Positions 18,440 through 29,368 of a stretch of 64,000 nt of DNA are shown here, in pieces. The stretch is from Amycolatopsis australiensis (GTDB taxonomy: Bacteria; Actinomycetota; Actinomycetes; Mycobacteriales; Pseudonocardiaceae). The position numbers and the translations under genes are program-made. Within the stretch, counting starts at the first letter, position 1. The number at the start of each line of letters is the position of its first letter. A model generated the notes under the pieces. The model was given only the letters and a program-made list of their open reading frames with translations, ran no database searches and had not been told where the DNA came from. The DNA lies in NCBI RefSeq assembly GCF_900119165.1, contig NZ_FPJG01000006.1, positions 4,960,001 to 5,024,000 of the forward strand. Reading direction: 5' to 3'.

Positions 18440-18453
18440 GTCAAACCTTTGAC
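18440..18453. promoter_or_regulatory. MarR operator
   Basis: GTCAAACCTTTGAC is a perfect inverted repeat with a two-base centre. Flanking bases extend the symmetry to about 20 bp with one mismatch. It lies in the gap between marR and the MBL gene, just upstream of the AAGGAG ribosome site, so binding would block transcription. Confidence 0.75.
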
Positions 18454-18473
18454 GATCCGAAGGAGCGCTCGCC

Positions 18474-19436
18474 GTGACGAAGAAAGCCTTCGCCTCTTCG
18501 GCCGACCTGGCGGAGAAAGCGCAGACCCTGGAGAACCTCGCGGACGGCGTCTGGGCGCTCACCGCCGAGGGCGACCCCAACATCGGCGCGATCGAAGGCG
18601 AGGACTTCCTCGTCTGCTTCGAGGCGCTGGCCACGCCGGTCGCGGCGCGCGAATGGCTCGCGAAGCTGCGTGAGCACACCGGTAAGCCGGTGCGCTACCT
18701 GGTGCTGAGCCACTACCACGCGGTGCGCGTGCTCGGCGCGTCGGCGTTCGGCGCGGACGTGATCGTCGCGCACGAGAACACCCGGGCCCTGGTCGCCGAG
18801 CGCGGCAAGGAGGACTGGGAGAGCGAGTTCGGCCGGATGCCGCGGCTGGCGAAAGGCGCCGAGTCCGTCCCCGGCCTGACCTGGCCCACACTCACCTTCT
18901 CCGACCGGCTGACCATCGACCTCGGCGGCGACCGCGGTGACCTCGTGCTGCAGTACTGCGGGCGCGGCCACACCGAAGGCGACATCGTGGCCTGGCTGCC
19001 CCGGCACAAGATCCTCTACGCCGGCGACCTGGTGGAAGCCGAGGCCGCGCTGTACACCGGCGACGCGTTCCACCGCGAGTGGTCATCGTCCACTTTGGAC
19101 CGTGTCGCGGCGTTCGGGGCCGAGACGCTGATCGGCGGCCGCGGCGGGGTGAGCCGCGGCGCGGAGGCCGTCGAAGCCGCGATCGCGCAGACCCGGCACT
19201 TCCTCGGCACGATGATCCGCGAGGTCGGTGCCGTCCACGACGCCGGCGGCACGCTGAAGGAGGCCTTCGAGCGCACGCACACGGCGCTCGAAGGGCAGTA
19301 CGGGCACTGGCCGATCTTCGAGCACTGCCTGCCCTTCGACGTCTCGCGGCTGTGGGACGAGCTGTCCGGGATCGAGCGGCCGGTGATCTGGACGGCCGAA
19401 CGCGACCGCGAAGTCTGGGACCAGCTGCAGGGATGA
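18474..19436 (+). CDS. MBL-fold protein with variant metal site
   Basis: A 320-residue metallo-beta-lactamase-fold protein. The usual HxHxDH motif reads SHYHAVRVLG, so the two histidines are kept but the Asp-His pair is Val-Arg. The later motifs are GRGHTEGD (His present) and LYAGDLVE (Asp present), while the last His position reads GGRGG. It may bind one metal or act on a different chemistry from classical hydrolases. GTG 18474 has AAGGAG upstream. The gene is coupled by ATGA overlap to a flavin monooxygenase and sits behind a MarR operator, suggesting a hydrolytic or dioxygenase-like step in aromatic breakdown. Confidence 0.8.
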   Translation: MTKKAFASSADLAEKAQTLENLADGVWALTAEGDPNIGAIEGEDFLVCFEALATPVAAREWLAKLREHTGKPVRYLVLSHYHAVRVLGASAFGADVIVAHENTRALVAERGKEDWESEFGRMPRLAKGAESVPGLTWPTLTFSDRLTIDLGGDRGDLVLQYCGRGHTEGDIVAWLPRHKILYAGDLVEAEAALYTGDAFHREWSSSTLDRVAAFGAETLIGGRGGVSRGAEAVEAAIAQTRHFLGTMIREVGAVHDAGGTLKEAFERTHTALEGQYGHWPIFEHCLPFDVSRLWDELSGIERPVIWTAERDREVWDQLQG

Positions 19437-20968
19437 CGGTCGCGGTCCTCGGCAGCGGCCCGGTCGGCCAGACGGCCGCGCTGCTGCTCGCGCGCTGGGG
19501 CGTGCCGGTGGTGCTCGTCGACGAGCACGAGGCGCGCGACCCCGTGGGGTCCAAGGCCATCTGCCAGCAGCGGGACACGTTGGACGTCTGGGCCTCGCTC
19601 GGCGCGGGCTGCCTCGCCGAGGAAGGGCTCACCTGGACGATCGCGCGGACGTTCCACCGTGCCCGGGAGCTGTTCGCGCTGGAGCTGCCGGACGCGGGTT
19701 CCGCGCTCCCGCCGTTCGTCAACCTCTCGCAGGCCCGGGTCGAAGCGGTGCTCGACGAGCTGATCGCGCGGCAGCCGCTGATCGACGTCCGCCGCGGCCA
19801 CCGCATCACCGGCCTGACCCAGCCCGGCGGCGTGGTGGTCGAGTGCGAGACCGCCGGCGGCCCGCGCCGGATCGAAGCGGACTACGCGATCGCCTGCACC
19901 GGCGCCCACGGGGACGCGGTGCGCCGGGCCGTCGGGCAGCACCTGGAAGGCGTGTCCTTCCGCGACCTGTTCCTGATCTGCGACATCCGCGCCGACCTGC
20001 CGGGCTGGGCGGCCGAGCGGCGCTTCCACTTCGACCCGCCGTGGAACCCGGGCCGCCAGGTGCTCATCCACCCGTGCCCCGGCTCGCAGTTCCGGATCGA
20101 CTGGCAGGTGCCCGACGACTACGACCTCGCGGCCGAGGAGACCGGCGGCGCGCTCGACCGGCGGATCCGCGCGATCACCGGCGACCGGCCGTACGAGGTC
20201 GTCTGGCGGTCGGTGTACCGCTTCCACACGCGCCTGGTGCGCCGGATGCGTGTCGGCCGGGTGCTGCTGGCGGGGGACTGCGCGCACCTGGTCGCGCCGT
20301 TCGGGGCCCGCGGGCTCAACTCGGGCGTCGCCGACGCGGAGAACGCGGCCTGGAAGCTCGCCTGGGTCCTGCGCGGCGAGGCCGGCGAGGACCTGCTGGA
20401 GAGCTACCACGCCGAGCGGCACGCGGCGGCCGTGGAGAACGCGGCGGTCACGACGGCGACCATGGACTTCCTCGTCCCGCAGGACGACGAGCGGCGCGCT
20501 CGCCGCCTCGACGTCCTCACCCGCGCCGCCGCCGACCCCGCGGTGCACGAACAGGTCGATTCGGGGCGGCTCGCCGAGCCGTTCTGGTACGCCGATTCGC
20601 CGTTGACCACGCCGGACCCGGCGCGCCCGTGCGCCGGACGCCCCGCGCGCGGCACGCTGCCGCCGCCCGGCCCGGGAATCCTGCTGCCGGACGTCACCGT
20701 CGCGAGTGGACGGTTGCGCGACCTGGCCCGGCAAGGGTTCCTGGCGCTGACCACGCCGGGGCTCACGGTCACCGGGGTGCGGTCGGCGGAGATTCCGGTG
20801 GGCGGGGTGCTGGGCGCGCGTCCGGGCGAAGCCTGGCTGGTCCGCCCGGACGCGTACGTCGCCGCGGTGTTACGGGTAGGCGACCAGCGGGCTCACCTGG
20901 TGCCCGGTGTTCGCGGCGTCACCCGTGTCGTCGACGACGTGGGCGATCGTGCCGACGCCCCCGAGTGA
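19433..20968 (+). CDS. FAD-dependent phenolic-ring hydroxylase
   Basis: A 511-residue class A flavoprotein monooxygenase resembling 3-(3-hydroxyphenyl)propionate hydroxylase (MhpA). It has VAVLGSGPVGQTAALLLARWG for FAD at the N-terminus and VLLAGDCAHLVAPFGARGLNSGVADAENAAWKLAW in the flavin/NADPH region, plus the C-terminal thioredoxin-like extension of this group. The ATG overlaps the previous stop (ATGA). The last 99 bases overlap the convergent beta-helix gene; that portion of protein looks non-conserved. The likely role is ortho-hydroxylation of a phenolic acid before ring cleavage. The exact substrate is unknown, and no extradiol dioxygenase is nearby. Confidence 0.85.
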   Translation: MTVAVLGSGPVGQTAALLLARWGVPVVLVDEHEARDPVGSKAICQQRDTLDVWASLGAGCLAEEGLTWTIARTFHRARELFALELPDAGSALPPFVNLSQARVEAVLDELIARQPLIDVRRGHRITGLTQPGGVVVECETAGGPRRIEADYAIACTGAHGDAVRRAVGQHLEGVSFRDLFLICDIRADLPGWAAERRFHFDPPWNPGRQVLIHPCPGSQFRIDWQVPDDYDLAAEETGGALDRRIRAITGDRPYEVVWRSVYRFHTRLVRRMRVGRVLLAGDCAHLVAPFGARGLNSGVADAENAAWKLAWVLRGEAGEDLLESYHAERHAAAVENAAVTTATMDFLVPQDDERRARRLDVLTRAAADPAVHEQVDSGRLAEPFWYADSPLTTPDPARPCAGRPARGTLPPPGPGILLPDVTVASGRLRDLARQGFLALTTPGLTVTGVRSAEIPVGGVLGARPGEAWLVRPDAYVAAVLRVGDQRAHLVPGVRGVTRVVDDVGDRADAPE

Positions 20969-23068
20969 CACCGAAACCAGGTCGTGGAACCGGACACCGG
21001 CCGTGTTCGGTACCTCGAACGAGTGACTGGCCACAATGGACGGATTGGTGTTGAAGAAGCAATAGCTGCCGAGGCCCCAGCCTTCGTGGCTGGTGACCGA
21101 GTCGGCCACCTTGTAGGCCGCCCAGCCCTGCCGTCCGCCGCCGCTGGACCACGACGCCTGGTCCGGCGGGTCGTACGGCATCTCGTTCTGGAAGAAGTAC
21201 GTCCGGCCGCCGTTGCCGTTCCACAGCACCTCGTACTGCTGGTAGTGCTCGACGAACAGGCCGTACATCGTCACGTTCGCGCCGTTGACGACCAGGCCGT
21301 TGGCCGCGGTGTTGACGGTCCAGCCGACGCCGTAGGAGTGGTCGGCGCGCCAGAGCCACATGTGGTCGCCGATGACGTTGTTCGAGTTCACCACCAGCGT
21401 CTGCGTGGCCTTGCCGACGGCCGCGCCGCCGATCCGGAAGAACACGTCGTGCAGCGACGCCGGGTCGGCCGCGTGGTTCGCGTTCGAGCCCGGCTGCCCG
21501 ATCTGCACCAGCACCGGCGAGTTGACCGCGCCCGCGTCGATCAGCAGCCCGGCGATCTTCACGCCGTCCACATCGGACGTCGTGATCGCCGCGGTGCCGT
21601 TGGTGGGCATGAGGGTCGCCAGGCCGAGGCCGAGCACCACGGTGTCCGGGCGGGTGACGTTCAGCGCCTGGTCGAGGTGGTAGACGCCCGGGGTCACCAG
21701 GAGGTTCTTCCCGGCGGCCAGCGCGGCGTTGATCGTCGCGGCCGAGTCGGACGGGTGCGCGACGTAGAACTCGCTCAGCGAAATCGACGAGCCGGCCGGG
21801 GCGCCGTGGCCCCAGCTGGTGCCCGTGGAGTTCTGCCGCAGGCCCGGGACGAACACGTTGTAGCTGCCGGAGCCGTCGACGTAGAGGAACGGCTTCTCGC
21901 GGATCACCGGCGTCTGGCCGACGACCGTCTCGGGCGGGTCCGGGAACGACTGCGGCGGGGTGCCGGTCGAGCCGACGAACACCATGTTCCACACGCCGCC
22001 CTGCCAGCCGCCGAGCTCGCTGTTGCGGGTGAGGAACTGCTGCTGCGAGCCGGAAACGGCGACGCCGTCGATCTTGCTGTCGGCGATCAGGCCGCCGCTG
22101 GCCCAGCCGTCGCCGCCGTTCCACAGCTGGATCTGGCTGCCCCGCAGGTGCATCCGGCGGTAGGGCGCGGCCTGCGCGACGGCCCACCGTTCGACCTGGC
22201 CGGCCGGGAGGGTCACCGAGAGGTTTTCGGCCGACCGCCAGAAGTTCTGCGTCGCGTTGCCCTTGTTGGCCGGGTTGTCGCCCTGCTGCAGCCAGTCGGC
22301 CTCGACGCGGACGTGGCCGTTGAGGTTGACGTCGTCGGGCGAAAGACCCAGGCCGGCGACCTGTTCGTAGAAACCGAGGTTGACGTCGGCGGTGTACGTG
22401 CCCGGTTTGAAGAGCACGGCGTAGCGCTCGCTGCCGAACTGGTTGGTGTGCTGCTGGTTCGCGATCTGTGTCAGCCGGTCCTGGATCGTGGCCGCCGGCG
22501 TCGAGGGGTCGAACACCGACACGTTGGGCCCGAAGTCCGGGTTGCGCGGATCGGTCGGCGGGACGGCCGAGCCGCCGGTGCCGTGCACGGCGACCTCCCA
22601 GAGGGAGTAGCCGTACTGCGTGGCCCGCTGGGTGCCGGTGATCCGGAGGTAGCGCGCGGTGCCGGTGACGGGCACGGTCTGCGTGCCGCCGGTACCGGTG
22701 GTGGTCGAGTACGCGGTGGTCCAGTTGCTCGCGTCGGCCGAGAGCTGGACGGAGAACGCTTTCGCGTACGCCGTTTCCCAGCTGAGGACCACGTCGCAGA
22801 GCTGCTGCGCGGAGCCGAGGTCGACCTGCAGCCACTGCGGGTCGCTGAACGCGCTGGACCACCGCGTGCCGAGGTCGCCGTCGACCGCGGCGGACGCGGG
22901 CGTCCCGCCGTTTTCGGTGGACGACGCGGTCGCGGCGTGACCCTGCGCCAGGTCGGCCGTGCCGCACGCGGCGGCCTGCGCCGGTGCGGAGCCGACCACG
23001 GTGGCGGTGGCGAGGGCCGTGACGAGGGAAGTGGCGAGGACGAGAAGGCGGTGAACGGGGGATCTCAT
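20870..23068 (-). CDS. Secreted beta-helix protein with CBM32/discoidin domain
   Basis: A 732-residue secreted protein. A signal peptide (residues 1-32, ending AQAAA) is followed by an F5/8-type discoidin (CBM32-like) domain at about 35-165, including GTRWSSAFSDPQWLQVDLGS and ATQYGYSLWEV. The remainder is a large repetitive domain (DFGPNVSVFDPSTP, NGNGGRTYFFQNEMPYDPP, ending GTIAHVVDDTGDAAN) that looks like a pectate-lyase-3/GH55-type beta-helix. Homologues are often labelled adenylyl cyclase, which the sequence does not support. It probably cleaves or binds a polysaccharide. It is divergent from the GH16 operon. The CBM is nearly the same as in the GH16 protein. Confidence 0.82.
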   Translation of the reverse strand: MRSPVHRLLVLATSLVTALATATVVGSAPAQAAACGTADLAQGHAATASSTENGGTPASAAVDGDLGTRWSSAFSDPQWLQVDLGSAQQLCDVVLSWETAYAKAFSVQLSADASNWTTAYSTTTGTGGTQTVPVTGTARYLRITGTQRATQYGYSLWEVAVHGTGGSAVPPTDPRNPDFGPNVSVFDPSTPAATIQDRLTQIANQQHTNQFGSERYAVLFKPGTYTADVNLGFYEQVAGLGLSPDDVNLNGHVRVEADWLQQGDNPANKGNATQNFWRSAENLSVTLPAGQVERWAVAQAAPYRRMHLRGSQIQLWNGGDGWASGGLIADSKIDGVAVSGSQQQFLTRNSELGGWQGGVWNMVFVGSTGTPPQSFPDPPETVVGQTPVIREKPFLYVDGSGSYNVFVPGLRQNSTGTSWGHGAPAGSSISLSEFYVAHPSDSAATINAALAAGKNLLVTPGVYHLDQALNVTRPDTVVLGLGLATLMPTNGTAAITTSDVDGVKIAGLLIDAGAVNSPVLVQIGQPGSNANHAADPASLHDVFFRIGGAAVGKATQTLVVNSNNVIGDHMWLWRADHSYGVGWTVNTAANGLVVNGANVTMYGLFVEHYQQYEVLWNGNGGRTYFFQNEMPYDPPDQASWSSGGGRQGWAAYKVADSVTSHEGWGLGSYCFFNTNPSIVASHSFEVPNTAGVRFHDLVSVSLGGVGTIAHVVDDTGDAANTGHQVSPLVAYP

Positions 23069-23283
23069 GGGCCTGCCTGCTGATCGAGGGAGGACGGGCG
23101 AAGGACAGCGGGACCGGGCGAGCCCCACAGCTCGCGCCGGCGTCGGGTGGTGCGGCGGGTTCGCGTCCGGGCGCCCGCCCGGCGCCGTGAGCCGGTGGAG
23201 CGGTGCCGGGTTGGGGTGCGGGGAGCGCGAACCGGTCAGCCCGAAAGGTGTGTGTCGCGGCGGAGCCGTCCCGGTGGCGGTCA

Positions 23284-23297
23284 CGGAACCGGTTCCG
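23284..23297. promoter_or_regulatory. LacI-type operator candidate
   Basis: CGGAACCGGTTCCG is a perfect 14-base palindrome with the central CG typical of LacI-family sites. It lies between two divergent polysaccharide genes, and a LacI gene is in the same cluster at 28245-29291. A weaker ACCGGT-centred sequence lies upstream of that lacI gene at about 29350-29361. Confidence 0.6.
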
Positions 23298-23407
23298 TCG
23301 GTGCGACGCAGTTAACAGCGCCGGTTCGGCGGAGTCAAGGCTCCGGCGCGGATTCGTTCTCCCGGACCAGTCCCCGGGGTGTTCGGCGACCGCCGGGCGC
23401 AGGAACG

Positions 23408-23436
23408 TTGACATTTTACGGCTCTTTATTTATATC
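23408..23436 (+). promoter_or_regulatory. Sigma-70-type promoter for GH16 operon
   Basis: TTGACA (23408-23413), a 17-base AT-rich spacer, then TATATC (23431-23436). This is the best -35/-10 match I saw in the window, and transcription would start about 100 bases before the GH16 start codon. Confidence 0.65.
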
Positions 23437-23547
23437 CTGAACTAAGAGCGTGCCGACGAGCGGGACCCACACCCGCACCGAGGACCACGTGAGCCGATCC
23501 GCGCCGGGGCAAGGCCGCCCCGGCGCCGGTTCGCCGTGGAGGTGCCC

Positions 23548-25421
<1,874 letters not shown>

Positions 25422-25425
<4 letters not shown>

Positions 25426-28302
25426 GGCGGCGGCTCGCGCTGATCGCGGGGGCGACGGTGGCGGCCAGCCTGCTCACGGCGCCGCTGTTCACCGCCCAGG
25501 CCGCTCCGACGCTGCTTTCGCAAGGGCACGCCGTGACCGCGTCCTCTACCGAGAACGCCGCGTTCCCGGCGAGCGCGGCCGTCGACGGCGACCCGGGCAC
25601 CCGCTGGTCGAGCTTGGCCGCCGACCCGCAGACCTTGCAGGTCGACCTCGGCGCGTCGCACACGCTGAACCAGATCGTGCTCCAGTGGGAGACGGCCTAC
25701 GCGAAGGCGTTCACGATCCAGGCCTCCGCCGACGGCAGCCAATGGTCCACCGTGTACTAGACGAGCACCGGCACCGGCGGCACGCAGACGCTGCCGGTGC
25801 CGGGCAGCGGCCGGTGCGTCCGGCTGACCACCACCCAGCGCGCGACCCAGTGGGGTGTCTCGCTCTGGGAGTTCCAGGTCTACGGCGACGGCGTCCAGCG
25901 TCCAGTCCGGCGCTTTCCCGGCGTCGGCGGCCTTCGACGGCGACCTCGGCACGCGCTGGTCCAGCCTGGCCGCCGATCCGCAGTCGATCCAGGTCGACCT
26001 GGGCAGCCCGCGTCCGGTCTGCGGCGTCGACCTGACCTGGGAGACGGCCTACGCGAGCGCGTACACGATCCAGCTGTCCACCGACGGCTCGGCATGGACC
26101 ACGGCGGCGACCGTGCCGAACGGCGCGGGCGGCACCGAGCACCCGGCCGCGTCCGGGACCGCCCGGTACGTCCGGCTGACCGTCACCGCCCGGGCCACCC
26201 AGTGGGGTGTCTCGCTGTGGGAGTTCGCCGTGCACACCTCCGACAGCGCGCCGCCGCCGAGCACGCCCACCAACCCGGGTGGCTGCCCGTGGGTGGGGTC
26301 CACGGCTCCGGTCGCGGACCGCGTCGACCAGCTCATGGCCGTCATGACCCCGCAGCAGAAGGTGAAGGTGCTGCACGGCAACGGCGCGACCGGGCCGTAC
26401 ATCGGCAACACCGACGCCGTGCCCGAACTGTGCGTCCCGGCGCTCGGCCTGCAGGACGGCCCGGCCGGGGTCGGCGACGGCCTCGACGGCGTCACCCAGT
26501 TCCCGGCGCCGGTCTCGGCCGCCGCGACCTGGGACACCGCGCTGATCAGCCGGTACGGCAGCGCCATGGGCGCGGAGTTCGCGGGCAAGGGCGTCGACAT
26601 CGCCCTCGGCCCGACGATCAACCTGGTCCGCGACCCGCGCTGGGGCCGCGACTTCGAGACCTACAGCGAGGACCCCTACCTCGCCGGGGCGGCCGGGACC
26701 GCGATGGTCCAGGGCATCCAGAGCCAGGGCGTCATGGCGCAGGCCAAGCACGCGGCCGCCTACAACGTCGAGGCCGGCGCGTCCCGCGGGACGCCGTCGG
26801 ACAACGTCATCGTCGACGACCGGACCCTGCACGAGCTGTACCTGCCCGCGTTCCAGCAGGTGGCGAGCCAGGGCCAGGTCGCGTCGATGATGTGCGCCTA
26901 CAACGAGATCAACGGCGTCCCCGCGTGCCAGAGCGCCGGGGTGCTCACGAGCGCGATCAAGCAGGACGCGAACTGGGGCGGGTTCGTCGGCTCCGACTGG
27001 GGCTCGGCCACCGGCGGCGCCCGGCAGCTGGCCGACGGCGGGCTCGACATGGAGATGCCCGGCGGCGCGTTCTTCGGCCAGGGACTGCTCGACGCCGTCT
27101 CGCGCGGCGAGGTCACGCAGGCCCGGGTCGACGACATGGTCCGGCGGGTGCTGACCCAGATGTTCCGCTTCGGGCTGTTCGACCGGCCGCGCCGGGGGAC
27201 ACCGCAGTCGGTCGTGACCAACGCGGCCGATGTCGCCACCGCGCGCGACGTCGCCGCGGCCGGGACCGTGCTGCTGAAGAACGACGGCGTGCTGCCGCTC
27301 GGCCCGGGTGTCAAGTCGATCGCGCTGTCCGGCGGCGACGCCATCGACCCGCAGAACATCGGCGGCGGGAGCGCGAAGGTCGACCCGTCGCCGGCGTCGG
27401 TGAACCCGATCGACGGCATCAGGGCGCGGGCCGGGGCCGGTGTCGCGGTGTCCTATGTGGACGGCGCGGGGGAGCACGTGCGGACACCGGACATCCCGGC
27501 GGCGGTGGCGCGGGCGCGCACCGCCGACGTCGCGATCGTGTTCGCCAGTTACGGCGAGTCGGAGACCCAGGATCTCGACGGCATCGACCTGCAGTTCCAG
27601 CAGAACGAGCTGATCGACGCGGTCGCCTCGGCCAACCCGCGCACGGTCGTCGTCCTCAACACGGGGTCGGCGGTCACGATGCCGTGGCTGGGCAAGGTCG
27701 CGGCGGTGCTCGAAGGCTGGTACCCGGGCCAGGAGAACGGCAACGCGCTGGCGTCGCTGCTCTACGGCGACGTCGACCCGTCCGGCAAGCTCCCGGTCAG
27801 CTTCCCGAAGCAGGTCGCCGACCTGCCGACGGCGAGCGTCCGGCAGTTCCCGGGGGCCGACGACCGGATCGAGTACTCCGAGGGACTGAACGTCGGCTAC
27901 CGGTGGTACGACAGCCGCGACCTCGAACCGCTGTTCCCGTTCGGCTTCGGCCTGTCGTACACGACGTTCCGGTTCTCGGATCTGCTCGTCACGCCGCAGG
28001 GCACGAACGGCACCGTGACCGTCACGGCGACGGTCACCAACGCCGGCACGCGGGCGGGCGCGGACGTCGTCCAGCTCTACCTGGGGCAGCCGGCGGGGAA
28101 CGGTGAGCCGCCGAAGCAGCTGAAGGGGTTCAAGAAGGTGCAGCTGAACCCAGGGCAGAGCACTCAGGTGACGTTCCCGCTCACGCCGCGGGACCTGGCG
28201 CACTGGAGCGGGTCGTGGACGACGAACGCCGGGCAGTACCGCGTCTACCTCGGTGACTCCTCGCGCGACGTCCCGCTGTCGGGGGCGCTGACGGTGTCCT
28301 GA
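25422..28302 (+). pseudogene. GH3 beta-glucosidase, broken by amber codon and frameshift
   Basis: The gene starts with GTG overlapping the GH16 stop, a clear signal peptide and a CBM32-type domain, then meets TAG at 25758-25760 exactly where the paralogous domain has Ser (TCG). The same frame continues with GTGGTQTLPVPGSGRCVRL up to about 25893, where a deletion joins WEFQVYGDG to the middle of a second CBM and shifts the frame. From there an uninterrupted GH3 reading runs to 28302, with GPTINLVRDPRWGRDFETYSEDP, the catalytic Asp motif GFVGSDWGS, the second GH3 domain and a fibronectin-III-like tail. The downstream part has no secretion signal, so the enzyme is probably lost unless these are sequence errors. 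Confidence 0.85.
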
Positions 28303-29291
28303 GTCGATTCCCGGACCACGAGGGAGGTCGGCACGATCAGCGGCTCGTCCGGCCGGGGTGCGCCGCCCAGCTGGGCGAGCAGCTGCCGGGCCGCCGTCTC
28401 GCCCATCTCCCGCAGCGGCTGGCGGATCGTCGTCAGCGGCGGCTGGGTGTGCGCGGCCAGCGGGATGTCGTCGAAGCCGACCACGGCGACGTCGTCCGGC
28501 ACCGTCCGGCCCGCCTTCCGGAGGCCGGCCAGCACGCCCGCCGCCGTGAGGTCGTTGTGGGCGAAGACCGCGTCGAACTCCGGGCCCGAGTCCAGCAGCT
28601 GACGGATCGCCGCTTCGCCGCTTTCGCTCGTGAAGTCGCCTTCGATGATCAGCCGCGGGTCCAGCGTCAGACCGGCTTCGCGCACGACGTCGCGGAAGCC
28701 GGTGAGCCGGTCGGTCGTGCAGCCGAAGTCGCGGGGCCCGGTGACGGTGGCGAGCCGCGTGCGGCCGGTGCCGAGCAGGTGCCGGGCCGCGGCCGCGCCG
28801 CCTTCGCGGTTGCTCGTGCCCACGGACGGGAACGCGGGACGGCGGCCGCGGTCGTCGATCACCACCACCGGCAGCCCGGAGTCGTGCAGCACCCGCAGGT
28901 GCCGCACCGCGTCCGGCGGCTCGACGAGCAGCAGCCCGTCGAACGCCTTCGCCGAGACCTGCCGGGAGAACTCTTCGAGGGACTCGGCACCGCGGTTGGC
29001 GGTGGACAGCAGCAGGCCGTAACCCTTCGCCTCCACGACGTCGGCGACGCCCTGCAGCACTTCGCCCATCCACGGCCAGGTCAGGCCCGGCACCAGCATC
29101 CCGACCGTGCGGGTCACGCCGCGGGCCAGCCCGACCGCGCCGGCACTGGGGATGTACCCGGTCGCCGCGATCACCTCGCGCACCCGGATCGCGGTCGCCG
29201 CGTCCACGTCGGCCTTGTTGTTGAGCACCCGCGACACGGTCGTCTTGCTCACCCGTGCGCGGCGGGCGACCTCGGCGATCGTGACGCGCAT
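28245..29291 (-). CDS. LacI-family transcriptional regulator
   Basis: A 348-residue LacI/GalR repressor. The DNA-binding head is VTIAEVARRARVSKTTVSRVLNNKADV, followed by a hinge and a periplasmic-binding-protein-like sugar domain (AHNDLTAAGVLAGLRKAG, VGFDDIPLAAHTQPPLTTIRQP). ATG 29291 has GGGAGGA upstream. It lies between the GH3 gene and the 1006-residue discoidin protein, and probably controls this cluster in response to a glucan oligosaccharide. Its 3' end overlaps the convergent GH3 gene by 58 bases. Confidence 0.93.
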   Translation of the reverse strand: MRVTIAEVARRARVSKTTVSRVLNNKADVDAATAIRVREVIAATGYIPSAGAVGLARGVTRTVGMLVPGLTWPWMGEVLQGVADVVEAKGYGLLLSTANRGAESLEEFSRQVSAKAFDGLLLVEPPDAVRHLRVLHDSGLPVVVIDDRGRRPAFPSVGTSNREGGAAAARHLLGTGRTRLATVTGPRDFGCTTDRLTGFRDVVREAGLTLDPRLIIEGDFTSESGEAAIRQLLDSGPEFDAVFAHNDLTAAGVLAGLRKAGRTVPDDVAVVGFDDIPLAAHTQPPLTTIRQPLREMGETAARQLLAQLGGAPRPDEPLIVPTSLVVRESTQDTVSAPDSGTSREESPR

Positions 29292-29368
29292 CCGTCCTCC
29301 CGGGGAGCCGAGCCCTTGTGCTGCCAAGGTACTCGCCCCCGGCCCCGGTGCGACCGGTGCGAGATCGA

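Larger units (their letters stand above)
23069..23547. other. Divergent control region of the glucan genes
   Basis: No gene is supported. It holds the CGGAACCGGTTCCG palindrome (23284-23297) and, beyond it, a strong plus-strand promoter at 23408-23436. The stretch around 23400-23450 is far more AT-rich than its surroundings. Together these look like the common control region for the beta-helix gene on the left and the GH16-GH3 operon on the right. Confidence 0.6.

Noticed and set aside
20870..23068. Adenylyl cyclase annotation for the beta-helix protein
   Set aside because: No cyclase motif is visible; the discoidin and beta-helix layout with a signal peptide fits an extracellular polysaccharide protein.
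25711..29073. A 1120-codon minus-strand frame opposite GH3 and lacI
   Set aside because: Composition is Arg/Ala/Val/Asp-rich shadow sequence; the plus-strand GH3 motifs are unmistakable.
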